Program-made: the position numbers and the translations under genes
The notes under the pieces: generated by a model
Databases searched by the model: none
What the model was told of the DNA's origin: nothing
What the model saw: only the letters and a program-made list of their open reading frames with translations
Shown here: positions 31,410 through 43,100 of the stretch, piece by piece
Layout: each line of letters opens with the position of its first letter
How positions within the stretch are numbered: the first letter of the stretch is position 1
Assembly (NCBI RefSeq): GCF_964355755.1
Contig: NC_092677.1
Coordinates: 5,001-69,000, forward strand
DNA from: Antedon mediterranea
Taxonomy: Eukaryota; Echinodermata; Crinoidea; Comatulida; Antedonidae
Direction of reading: 5' to 3'
DNA length: 64,000 bases

Positions 31410-32929
31410 GAGGTATATTCAGAGCGTCATTTCGACGATCGAGCATTCTCTACTTCTACGGAGCGCCATTTATGTCTTTATTTACTTCCGAATTAGAAAT
31501 AGTACTACGGTAACTGCTCCAGTGGACCAAATTTAGCACCGGTGGAGGACAGTGATATAAAATAGAAAAAGTCACTGAATTTTAATATCTTTTCGTATGT
31601 TAATACACTGTGCTCAAGTGGACACAATTTGGCGCCAGTGAGGAGCACGCAGTGATATAAAATACTATTACTAGCAATTATACCCGCCGCAGGGCAGGTT
31701 TCAAAATTAGTTTACAGCCTTCTCAGTACATAACACCCGACGCCAGTATCTGTCTATACTCACCGCCTTCTCAGTACATAACACCCGACGCCAGTATCTG
31801 TCTATACTCGCCAACCTCCACCCCTCTTCAATAACACCCCATACTCTTTCTTAAAAACAAATTCTTCCCAGTGATGGACAAATTCAATTCAACCTAAGCT
31901 TCGAATTGAGAGGAATATGCATAGCTACGATGGGTCTGATAATAGTTGAAGTACGTTGTAAATTGTGTAAATGAATAGGTGTCATATTGGCTGATAATGA
32001 AAATATGTAATTTAGATACTGCATTCCCCAGCCTTCTTTCTCCTTTCACCACCCCAGCCACCATCAACAAACCTTAACTCCTCCCCTGGACAGTTCAAAT
32101 TTAGTAACTTTTCCTAGTACAATCGCTAGTATTTTCGCTCCTCCTCCCCCTACAAACACACCCCAGATACACTGGGTGATGTGTTGAAAAGCCGGTTCCA
32201 GTACAAATTATGTTATTATCACTCCCAACCCATAATCCCTCAGTGGCAGTTTTCAAATATAGTTTAAAACATTCCAAATACAGTTTCGGTCATGGTCATA
32301 GGCCTACATCCCCACCCCAAACTCCCATCCGCTTCCCAGGGATGATTAAATACTTTAACATTTTCCAACCACAATTCTGGTGTAAGCAAAATCGCCACTA
32401 TCTCCCAACCCCACAATGGGCGTTTTTCCCTTGGAGGATTGGTGGTGCAGTTGAACACAGTAACAGTAAACAACGTTTGTATGTTCACACAGGAATGGAT
32501 GTCTGTACTGAGACAATCCAAGAGACCGATACATAGCTGGATATGGTTAAAGTACTTTGCTAAATGTGTAAATGAATAGGTGTCATATTGGTTAATGAAT
32601 AAAATATGTATATTTATATACGCCTTGCTGAGGATAATTAAAATACTGTAAAACTTTTGTAGTATAATTTTACAATTCGATAGCCTACAACCCCGAGCCC
32701 TAGCAAAAATGACATCACAAACCACTACACCACCACCCCCCTCCCCCCCCCCCCCACCCGTCCCACAAAAACCACAGGAGTCGGGGGAATTTTTTAAAAT
32801 GTAGTTTAAAACCTTCCGGGTACAATTGCCATCATTTTGATACCCCATACGTATGGTTACGTGCAGAAACAGAAATTTGTATAACGAACAAACATCGAAA
32901 GTGGGGGTTTTGACCACATTTTGGTCCCT

Positions 32930-33186
32930 AACTTGGATCCTAGGTGGCGGATGATGTTGAAATATAGCTTAGAACATTCCCGGTACAATTGCGGTCATTT
33001 TGATACCACATATGTAAGATTACGTGCAGTAACAAAAATTTGTATAACGAACAAACAAACAGACAGACAAACTCTCTCACTTATAATATAGATTTTGATA
33101 CCCCATATGTAAGATTACGTGCAGTAACAAAAATTTGTATAACGAAAAACAAACAGACAGACAAACTCTCTCACTTATAATATAGA
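32930..33186 (+). mobile_element. Duplicated 3' tail resembling RTE-type LINEs
   Basis: Two adjacent copies (about 32990-33086 and 33087-33186) of a segment with GATTACGTGCAGTAACAAAA, ACAAACAGACAGACAAACTC and TTATAATATAGAT. Such ACAGACAG...TTATAATATAG ends are common on RTE-like LINE and derived SINE copies in invertebrates; I recall this from general knowledge and did not check it. No ORF remains. Confidence 0.4.
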
Positions 33187-34745
33187 TAAATAAGTCACTG
33201 GATTTTAATATATATCTTCGTATGTTAATAACACTGTGCTCAAGTGGACCCAATTTGGAGCCAGGGGAGCACAGTGATATAAAATAGAAATAAATCACTG
33301 AATTTTAATATCTTTTCGTATGTTAATACACTGTGCTCAAGTGGACCCAATTTGGAGACAGGAGAGCACAGTGATATAAAATAGAAATAAGTCACTGATT
33401 TTTAGTATCTTTTCGTATGTTAATACACTGTGCTCAAGTGGACCCAATTTGGAGCCAGGGGAGCACAGGAAGAGTGATATAAAATAGAAATAAGTCATTG
33501 AATTTTAATATATTTTCGTATGTTAATACACTGTGCTCAAGTGGAACCAATTTGGAGCCAGGGGAGCACAGTGATATAAAATAGAAATAAATCACTGAAT
33601 TTTAATATCTTTTCGTATGTTAATACACTGTGCTCAAGTGGACCCAATTTGGAGCCAGGAGAGCACAGTGATATAAAATAGAAATAAGTCACTGATTTTT
33701 AGTATCTTTTCGTATGTTAATACACTGTGCTCAAGTGGACCCAATTTGGAGCCAGGGGAGCACAGTGATATAAAATAGAAATAAGTCACTGAATTTTAAT
33801 ATCTTTTCGTATGTTAATACACTGTGCTCAAGTGGACCCAATTTGGAGCCAGGGGAGCACAGTGATATAAAATAGAAAAAAGTCACTGAATTTTAATATC
33901 TTTTCGTATGTTAATACACTGTGCTCAAGTGGACCCAATTTGGAGCCAGTGGAGCACAGTGATATAAAATAGAAATAAATCACTGAAATTTAATATCTTT
34001 TCGTATGTTAATACACTGTGCTCAAGTGGACCCAATTTGGAGCCAGGAGAGCACAGTGATATAAAATAGAAATAAGTCACTGATTTTTAGTATCTTTTCG
34101 TATGTTAATACACTGTGCTCAAGTGGACCCAATTTGGAGCCAGGGGAGCACAGGAAGAGTGATATAAAATAGAAATAAGTCACTGAATTTTAATATATTT
34201 TCGTATGTTAATACACTGTGCTCAAGTGGAACCAATTTGGAGCCAGGGGAGCACAGTGATATAAAATAGAAAAAAGTCACTCAATTTTAATATCTTTTCG
34301 CATGTTAATACACTGTGCTCAAGTGGACCCAATTTGGAGCCAGGGGAGCACAGTGATATAAAATAGAAAAAAGTCACTGAATTTTAATATCTTTTCGTAT
34401 GTTAATACACTGTGCTCAAGTGGACCCAATTTGGAGCCAGTGGAGCACAGTGATATAAAATAGAAATAAGTCACTGAATGTTATCTTTTCGTATGTTAAT
34501 ACACTGTGCTCAAGTGGACCTAATTTGGCGCCAGTGGAGCACAGTGATATAAAATAGAAATAAGTCATTGAATTTTAATATCTTTTCGTATGTTAATACA
34601 CTGTGCTCACGTGGACCCAATTTGGCGTGCGCGCCAGTGAGCACAGTGATATAAAATAGAAAAAAGTCACTAAATTTTAATATCTTTTCGTATTTTAATA
34701 CACTGTGCTCAAGTGGACCCAATTTGGCACCAATGGGAGCACAGG
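33187..34745. repeat. 96-bp tandem repeat (about 16 copies) with higher-order structure
   Basis: The unit contains TCACTGAATTTTAATATC, TTCGTATGTTAATACACTG, CAAGTGGACCCAATTTGGAG and GAGCACAGTGATATAAAATA. Rare variants recur about 680 bp (7 units) apart, for example GGAAGAGTGATA at about 33468 and 34154 and the GGAACCAATTTGG variant at about 33542 and 34228. Confidence 0.9.
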
Positions 34746-35024
34746 GAAATAGTCACATACAAAAACATCGAGAAAAAATACTTCTGGAATTTAAAAATAT
34801 TTTAAACTTGGTATATTTGTTCAATATCGGTTACTCCATCCGTAAACCAAAAGAAAAAATAGTTTCAAGCCACATCAGAGTTTAACAGAATATGTTGTAA
34901 TTGAATGTTTTTCATAAGTATTATCTTAAGCGAACGCAAGTTATTAAAATCACTGATATGGCTTGAAACTATTTTTTATATTAGAGAATGCTCGATCGTC
35001 GAAATGACGCTCTGAATATACCTC

Positions 35025-35465
35025 CACACGTACAGCAGAGCCATTTATCACTGTATGATTAAAACAATAGAGATACTATGTTCAGAATGAACCCACGTCA
35101 GTCATGTGAAATTTGTGACCTTTCAGCCGCTGCTTTCAACATTGCATGAATTTTACTAATAACCAAAGTTTGATTAAAATCAAACCCAGGGTAAAAATGT
35201 CCTCTTTCTAATTATTTAGTAGGCCTATTTTAGTTTATTCAACTTGCTTGCGGCTTCAATTGCGTTGCGGCTTATAAGTTATGTGATCCTGCGTTGCATA
35301 TCCTAGCATATCCTAATAATTTTGAAAAGTAGAGTTGCTAGGAAATTTGACTTCCAAATATGGAAAGAATGTCTCCAGGACCAGCTCAGTGGTGGCGCCA
35401 CCACAGGACCAGCTCCTGCCTATCATAAAGAAAAACATTTTTATTTATAAACAAAAAATAAAAAT
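35025..35465. other. Intergenic, nothing recognised
   Basis: AT-rich sequence without a supported ORF or known element. Confidence 0.5.
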
Positions 35466-35550
35466 TCGTAGAGATTTGAACCCCAGCTAGTACAGCTGAG
35501 AATTCAAACGATAGTTACTAGAGCACTACCCAAGGGTACAAGGAAACTTT
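35466..35550 (-). mobile_element. tRNA-derived SINE head (minus strand)
   Basis: On the minus strand an A-box-like TTGGGTAGTGCTCTAGTAAC is followed by the B-box-like GGGGTTCAAATCTCT at tRNA spacing. The degenerate arms argue against a functional tRNA gene. Confidence 0.5.
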
Positions 35551-35940
35551 ATTTATCTCAACTTGGGAAATTGTGTTGCTGTCAATAACAAAATCACATG
35601 ACCTCGCTCCCTATGCTAAAGTACAATATTAAAAAAAATGATATTTGAAACATATTGCTAGCTACTATTGCTACTGCAAAATTGGGGTTGTAACTATTTT
35701 TCTTAATCTCACTTTGTTTTTTTTCTTTTTCTGTCTCAAAATGTCATTTTTTGTTAATGTAATGCGTCCGTATGTTTTATGTTTATGCTTAGGACTACAA
35801 AGACAAGCCACTTTGGCTTCTGTGTATCTTAACCCATAAACTATGTAAACTGTTGAATATTGAATAAATGTATGTACTACTATGGTTTAAAAAAAAAAAT
35901 GCCGTAATTAAAAGAGAAATTATAGGCATAATACATAAGT

Positions 35941-36178
35941 GTGATAAAAATAATAACAATAGTGTATCGTAATAAATTCCCCTATCTTTTGATATCTTTC
36001 ATTATAGTCTCGTATGGCCCTTGTGTGATAATAATAATAATAGTGTATCGTAATACATTCCCCTATCTTTTGATATCTTTCATTATAGTCTCGTATGGCC
36101 CTTGTGTGATAATAATAATAATAATAGTGTATCGTAATAAATTCCCCTATCTTTGATATCTTTCATTATAGTCTCCCG
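35941..36178. repeat. Three-copy tandem repeat of about 88 bp
   Basis: Three copies of AGTGTATCGTAATAAATTCC, CTATCTTTTGATATCTTTCA and TATAGTCTCGTATGGCCC, joined by a variable ATA-run. The ORF through it is a repeat artefact. Confidence 0.88.
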
Positions 36179-36417
36179 TTATGCACACGAGTAATAAAGG
36201 GTGATAGTAGTATACTGCATTGCGCCTAAAAATGCAGTTCAGAGTCTAGATAAGTTTAATCAACAAACACTCAAAAGCGCTATAAATGTCGCATAGATAG
36301 ATAGATTGTTATACGCGCTTCACATTACGTCATTCTAATTGTTACGTCATAAATTTGCATATTCATAACGTAATTATGAGGAAACGAATCTAGTTTTAAC
36401 CTCGCTCTAAACCAGAG

Positions 36418-36680
36418 GACCGAATAGCTCAGTCGGCAGAGCGCCGTGTTGATGACACGAATGCATGGGATCGAATCGATCCGTTGGTCGGTGGAAAAGA
36501 GTTAAAGCTATGCGAGCTTCTGTGTTTGGGGTTCACAGATTTAAACATCCCCCTTTCCACCACACATCATGAAGCGATAACATCAAAGCATCTGATATTG
36601 TGATTCCCCAAGGAGGCTTGAGAGATCGAGAGCATAACCGTGCTAGAGGCAAGGAGGCACACATTTCACATTTTTTTTTA
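36418..36680 (+). mobile_element. tRNA-derived SINE
   Basis: Bases 36418-36490 fold like a tRNA. GACCGAA pairs with TTGGTCG, the D-arm and A-box are TAGCTCAGTCGGCAGAGC, the anticodon-like stem is CGTG/CACG, and GGGATCGAATCGATCC is at the B-box place. A non-tRNA body follows, ending near a T-run (36670-36679). The imperfect B-box and the extended body favour a SINE over a tRNA gene. Confidence 0.6.
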
Positions 36681-37055
36681 TTCTGTGGCTTCCCGCCCCC
36701 TTCGATCTCGTAAATTTTATGTTTGGCGCCCTCAATTTTAAGACCACCTGAGTTATGTCAGAAAATTAGAAACAAATAAATAGAAATGTCACAAAGATGC
36801 CGATGCCTAGCCTGGCTAGTGTATTCTCTCTATTTGTTTAAATACATATGCATTATTGTAATAAATAATTTCAATGGAATGATAGAAGTTTTAAGTTAAT
36901 TATTCCTTATTTTTATATATAAAAAAATACGTAAACGTGGCACATTTACAAAAAAGCGTGGTGGGGGCGGTTCCTGACTAAAATGTTATATCCAACCATA
37001 ATGTTTTAGTTGGTGGTGGACTTGAACACAAATGATGTTCATACGTACCTTATCT
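36681..37055. other. Intergenic, nothing recognised
   Basis: No ORF, repeat or element is supported. Confidence 0.5.
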
Positions 37056-38436
37056 ACGGCTGCGTATCCATGACAGAGCGCAGTGACAGCAGTAGACGAC
37101 GTTGGCATACGCTCACAGAGCGCAGTTACAGCAGTAGACGACGTTGGCATCCACTCACAGAGCGTAGTGACAGAAGTAGACGACGTTGTGGCATACACCT
37201 TTGTTTTATTTAAGTTCTATATACTTGTTCTTATGTAAAAGGGTCCTACAAAAAAACGAAGCTACAGCTTTTTTATGCAGGATCCCTGTTTTCAGTTGTA
37301 CTGTAATTACGATGTACTGTAATTGATGACTAAATAAATGTGGAATAAATTAAATTAAATGAAACGCTCACAGAGCGCGCAGTGACAGCAGTAGACGACG
37401 TTGGCATCCACTCACAGAGCGCAGTGACAGCAGTAGACGGTGTTGTGGCATACGCTCACAGAGCGCAGTGACAACAATAGACGACGTTGGCATACACTCA
37501 CAGAGCGCAGTGACAGAAGTAGACGACGATGTGGCATTCACTCACAGAGCGCAGTGACAGAAGTAGACGACGATGTGGCATTCACTCACAGCGGCGCAGT
37601 GACAGCAGTAGACGACGTTGGTATACACTTACTCACAGAGCGCAGTGACAGAAGTAGACGACGTTGTGGCATACACTCACAGAGCGCAGTGACAGCAGTA
37701 GACGACGTTGTGGCATACACTCACAGAGCGCAGTGACAGCTGTAAACGACGTTGGCATTCACTCACAGAGCGCAGTGAAAGCAGTATACGACGTTGTGGC
37801 ATACACTCACAGAGCGCAGTGACAGCAGTTGACGACGTTGGCATACACTCACAGAGTGCAGTGACAGCAGTATGCGACGACGTTGTGGCATTCACTCACA
37901 GCGGCGCAGTGACAGCAGTATACGACGTTGTGGCATTCACTCACAGAGGGCAGTGACAGCAGTAGACGACGTTGGCATCCACTTACAGAGCGCAGTGACA
38001 GAAGTAGACGACGATGTAGCATTCACTCACAGCGGCGCGGTGACAGCAGTAGACGACGTTGTGGCATCCACTCACAGCAGCGCAGTGACAGCAGTAGACG
38101 ACGTTGGTATACACTCACAGAGCGCAGTGACAGCAGTAGACGACGTTGTGGCATACACTCACAGAGCGCAGTGACAGCAGTAGACGACGTTGTGGCATAC
38201 ACTCACAGAGTGCAGTGACAGCAGTAGACGACGTTGGTATACACTCACAGAGCGCAGTGACAGAAGTAGACGACGATGTGGCATTCACTCACAGCGGCGC
38301 AGTGACAGCAGTAGACGACGTTGGTATACATTCACAGAGCGCAGGCAGCAGCAGTAGACGACGTTGGCATACACTCACAGAGCGCAGTGACAGCAGTATA
38401 CGACGTTGGCATCCACTCACAGAGCGCAGTGACAGG
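37056..38436. repeat. 40-45 bp GC-richer minisatellite (two blocks)
   Basis: About 30 imperfect copies of CTCACAGAGCGCAGTGACAG and CAGTAGACGACGTTGTGGCA. A non-repeat gap of about 170 bp lies at 37205-37370. Unit lengths vary (GTGGCA versus GGCA; CAGCGGCGCAG versus CAGAGCGCAG). All long ORFs here are repeat artefacts. Confidence 0.9.
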
Positions 38437-39360
38437 CATATGGTTTATTTGGTAAAAACATGTACAATGGAAAACTGATGAATTGAGAACTGTAAAATTG
38501 CTCTTGTCAAATTTCGTTTATTTCGTTATTGCACCATTGTATCAATATCATAGTGATATGGATACACAAAAATACATGTATGTGGTACACTATGAACAAC
38601 GAAATATCGTAATTTATATTATTTATAGTATAAAAGCTATAATATTTTGTAACTATTATTCTCATGTTTAAATCTCTTTTTACATAATTTAGACTAGAAA
38701 CCTTTCAATCACAATAACACTGGTATTTTACTGTAAAATACAAGAATTGTTTTTTAAAATGTATCCAACATTAACTTTCTATGAACCATTTTTGCGTGTG
38801 TAAATGACTTGTTTAGCCCCTATATGTTATAATTATTGTGTTTTACAAATAAATGGATCAATACTTTACAAATAGTAGGTATATCAAAGTAAGTCTCACA
38901 GAAATGGTTTATAGTTGTTTTATAATAGATTAATTAACATTTTTATAAGATGAAGTGTGTATTAACAGATTAGGCCTAATTTACATCTCAACTGAAAATA
39001 TGGAAAATCTACAATATAGATTTTATCAAAATTAGCGACGTCGTCGTCCGTATTGATTCGGATGAGTGCATTACTCTCCATCTATACGTTTCTATTGTAC
39101 CCTCACAAAAAACATGCAACATGAACAATTTTCACATAAAAACCGCATTTGAAGAAACCAATTGTTGATATCAAAAGATACTTCAAGGGAATGGTCCAGC
39201 ATTCCCGCAATCATATACAAAACAGAGATTTTGAGTAGCGAAATTGACTACACATTTCTGTTACGAAACAGTTTATTTACATATGAATTATTACTATTAT
39301 TCGTAAGAATACTTATTTTTCTTTTATTCAGAACGCTCTTTAATTTACTGTAGTCAAGTA
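38437..39360. other. Region 3' of ERG, no gene seen
   Basis: AT-rich; probably includes the ERG 3' UTR or downstream flank. I saw no convincing polyadenylation context to fix the transcript end. Confidence 0.45.
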
Positions 39361-39735
39361 AATTAACAGAACTAGTAGCTATGTGCGATGACACATGGCT
39401 ATGTGGATGAGTCACATGGCTAGTAGTATGTGTGCGATGACGCATGGCTATGTGGATGAGTCACATGACTAGTAGTATGTGTGCGATGACACATGGCTAT
39501 GTGGATGAGTCACATGACTATAGTAGTATGTGTGCGATGACACATGGCTATATGGATGGGTCACATGACTAGTAGTATGTACCTATATGCGATGACACAT
39601 GGCTATGTGGATGAGTCACATGACTAGTAGTATGTACCTATGTGCGATGACACGTGGCTATGTGGATGAGTCACATGACTAGTAGTATGTACCTATGTGC
39701 GATGACACATGGCTATGTGGATGAGTCACATGACT
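39361..39735 (-). repeat. Minisatellite made from the ERG C-terminal coding end
   Basis: About seven copies of a 49-55 bp unit containing GATGACACATGGCTATGTGG and ATGAGTCACATGACTAGTAG. On the minus strand each unit encodes a version of [18 protein letters not shown] plus stop. The most upstream copy (39679-39735) is the real ERG terminus; the rest lie 3' of its TAG. Confidence 0.92.
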
Positions 39736-40196
39736 TCCTGGATAAATATTAGCAGCACTTGGTGATGACCAATATGACGTATGCGATCCAAATAAACTAG
39801 CATTGGTTGAGGGAATTGGCGCACCAACTAAGTTGAATTTTCCTGCAGGGTGATATCCTTGAAGATATGATAAATCGGACTGATATCGATACATACTTGG
39901 ATCTGTTTGAACTGGTTGCATTGCTTGAGCCAACCCAGCAAAGTCAAATTTGTAAGCGTATCGTTTACCATGCACTTTGGTCATTATATTTTTATCATAA
40001 TAATATCGTAGTGCTCTGCTAAGCTTGTCGTAATTCATATTTGGTTTACTTTTTCTTTCCCCCCATCGCCTAGCTACTTCATCTGGATCTGTCATTTTGA
40101 ATTCTCCGTTTGTACCTTCCCATGTAATGCAATTTGAATTTGAGCTGTCTGAGAGAAGTTCCAATAAAAACTGCCATAATTGAATCTGCCCACTAC
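39679..40196 (-). CDS. ERG: ERG last exon (ETS domain and C-terminus)
   Basis: 518 nt. Acceptor ATGACAG|GTAGTGGGC. It encodes [20 protein letters not shown] and the whole ETS domain ([52 protein letters not shown]). A Tyr/Ser/Pro-rich tail follows, ending GTYY. The ETS part is nearly identical to human ERG. Confidence 0.97.
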
Positions 40197-43100
40197 CTGT
40201 CATGATAAAAAAGATTGTTTCAAAAATAAATAGTAATAATAATAATAATAACGATAAATCACAATTTTAAATTTAATTTTAAATTATTCAATTGTATGGT
40301 AACATTCATTAAACTAATAAAAGTTTAAAATGTAATGTTGGTTGGTTAAAATCATAATTATTATTTTCTATAGGCCTATAAAGACTAAAGCCGATTTTCC
40401 ACTAGGCGAATTTGTTCGCGCGAATCGAACGCGCCAGCTTGTACGCATGTGTATTCATGTTTACGTCTTCCAAATCCTTCTCTACGCATGCGTATTAGCT
40501 GACGCCTTCGATTCGCGCGAACAAATTCGCCTAGTGGAAAATCGGCTTAAAGCCGATTTTCCACTAGGCGAATTTGTTCGCGCGAATCGAAAGCGTCATG
40601 TTATACGCATGCGTATTCATGTTTCCATCCATCCAGAGAAACCTCATATAAAACAAAATTCTCAGAGTGTGTCCAATCAAGGATTTTCATCTTTAAAAAG
40701 CGACTGATACTATATATGAAATCGCCGGAGCTTCCGAGCGCCACCACTGTTACGGTTAGTGGATGTTCTACGTGGTACGATTAGTTTACTTGTGCCGTCA
40801 ACTGATTGTTATTTTTTGTATTTACTTAACATAGAAATAACAGTTTAGAATAGTGTAGTCTAATCTTTTTACTGATAGAGGAACTCTAACGGTTTGGGTA
40901 GCGCTTGATTTAGGCTATACTGACCATAGATTGGAACAAATTCTAACGATTTGGGTAGCGATTGACTTAGGCTACTGACCATAGAGTGGAACAAATTCTA
41001 AGGGTTTGGGTAGCGATTGATTTAGGCTACTGACCATAGAGTGGAACAAATTCTAACGGTTTGGGTAGCGATTGATTTAGGCTACTGACCATAGAGTGGA
41101 ACAAATTCTAACGGTTTGGGTAGCGATTGATTTAGGCTACTGACCATAGAGTGGAACAAATTCTAACGGTTTGGGTAGCGCTTGATTTAGGCTAATGACC
41201 ATAAAGTGAAACAAATTCTAACGGTTTGGGTAGCGCTTGATTTAGGCTACTGACCATAGAGTGGAACAAATTCTAACGGTTTGCTATGTAATATTAAAAA
41301 TGGAGCCAAACGTATCCTTCAAAATGTGCACGAAATATTAAATATGTTGTCAAATGTACCCTTCAAAATTGTCTCAGGTATCTCAATTTATATAGATAAC
41401 TGATTACTCAGTCATTTATTTGCGCCCTCGTGAGGCGTAGGGTGTAAATATCAATTTAAATTATATGAAATTATAAACAAAATAAGAGAATAAATTACAA
41501 CGTGCTTGTGTTATGTTATAACAAATGAAATTTATTGTAAGATTTATCAAATCATTCAAACATAGGCCTGCAGCACAAGCATAACAATTCAACACATTAA
41601 TTATGTTATCAAATCCAAAAATGTAACTGTATGAGAACTGAAGAACTGATTGTATTTTTCCTTACGGTACTTTATTATTTTAATAATTTGCTAATGAACT
41701 AATTGACCTTTCTTGGAAAAAACACATCATAATATTGAGATATGTTTTTGTATAACAAGTGTGGTCTAAACAAAACCAAGCTAGACAAGTTTTACTGTTT
41801 ATTTACATTTCAAAATTATTAGATCAAGGAAGAGTAAAAAACACAAAAATCAGAAGCCTATATTTTACAAACTCTGAAAGAAAAGGACAAATATCCGTAC
41901 GTCGGAAATGCATTCATCTCGTGGTATCCGCCGAGTCAATAAAATCGAATCGTTATTCAGTGCCTTTTAGTCGTTCAAATAATAATCATAAACGTACTTC
42001 AAGTACCATTTTGCCTGAAGTGTTTAATGGGAACAACTACGCCAAGCCATACCACCGAACAATGTCGAGTACGTTAATAAGTATGCTAACAGAAACGAAG
42101 ACAACAAGTTTAATACAACAAACAAATACAACTCATCTCAACTATGTTTACATACTAAAAACTAATTGATGATAATGATCATTAATTCATTCATAAAGAT
42201 GGCACACGATAACTCCGTTTAAAACCACGTCTAAATTACAGTACGTTACACGAAAACGTAGACCATATAAGTTGCTGAAGTTGTTACGTAATGTATTGTA
42301 GGCTATACGTAAAATTAATAATCAAGTTTAGTGGTCACCCAATCGGTATGGTATATCTAGATTTCTCAAGTAATACAGCATCACAGGTGTTTCACAATGA
42401 ATCGCCTGTCATAGGTGGGAGTTCGTACAAAAGAGAGGATGCAACTAAGATGCATCCATCATAAGTCTAAGATAACAATGATTTATTTGTCACTGAGAAA
42501 CAAATTTGGTGATACAAGATGGACGGGACAAAGTATTAAAGCTTCTAACGATAAAACAAAGATCTTGATGATTTCATCAGTAATCTGAACACCCATAACC
42601 AACCTATATCAATCTTTACAATCTATTTGTTCTATATTGATGTATTTATATATATTTATGTACGTTATTTTGTTATTATGATGAGAACACACTACCTCTT
42701 GTATCCACGCGGGTATTTGTTATTGAATCGATGTATTATTACAGAAAGTAGCAATTGAATTGGCTGTTTTGACAAAATATTTAATTCTGTTATTATTTTT
42801 TTATATTCATTGCAAATGATGCACACCAATGCTATTATTATTATTGTATGCTTGCTTATTCTCAAGCATTTTGATTTAAAATTGATTTTGTTAATATTAT
42901 TTTTATTACCAAAAAAAACCCCAATGTATTTAATGGTATTTTGTAAAATACAAATTATTTTAAGTAAGACGTCAGAATAAATGAGTTAAAGATGACTAGT
43001 ATAAGATGAGTGAGGTTGATTGCTAACAATAGATCGATCCAGTAAACGTATCAAGACATTGATTGAGTAAAACGATTGGGTTAATTATCTGATACTCAGT

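Larger units (their letters stand above)
31410..35024. mobile_element. 3.6 kb foldback-type element with central 96-bp array
   Basis: The left end AGGTATATTCAGAGCGTCAT, continuing through CGACGATCGAGCATTCTCTA, is repeated inverted at 34983-35024. CACACGT occurs on both flanks (7-bp direct repeat). The interior holds diverged intergenic-type sequence, RTE-like tails and the 96-bp array. There is no transposase. A related fragment lies at 5760-6003. Confidence 0.65.

Noticed and set aside
32264-32917. 217-codon minus-strand ORF
   Set aside because: It runs through mobile-element interior and a poly-Gly stretch from a C-run. No recognisable domain.
36418-36490. Functional tRNA gene
   Set aside because: Acceptor and D arms look right, but the B box is imperfect and the sequence runs on into a SINE-like body. 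A tRNA-derived SINE is more likely.
37440-38478. Several ORFs of 70-110 codons in the 40-45 bp minisatellite
   Set aside because: Repeat units happen to be open in several frames on both strands. No domain, no splice continuity, and unit lengths are not kept to multiples of three.
41759-42169. 136-codon plus-strand ORF
   Set aside because: No family resemblance, low-complexity composition, antisense within an ERG intron, and no start or splice context.
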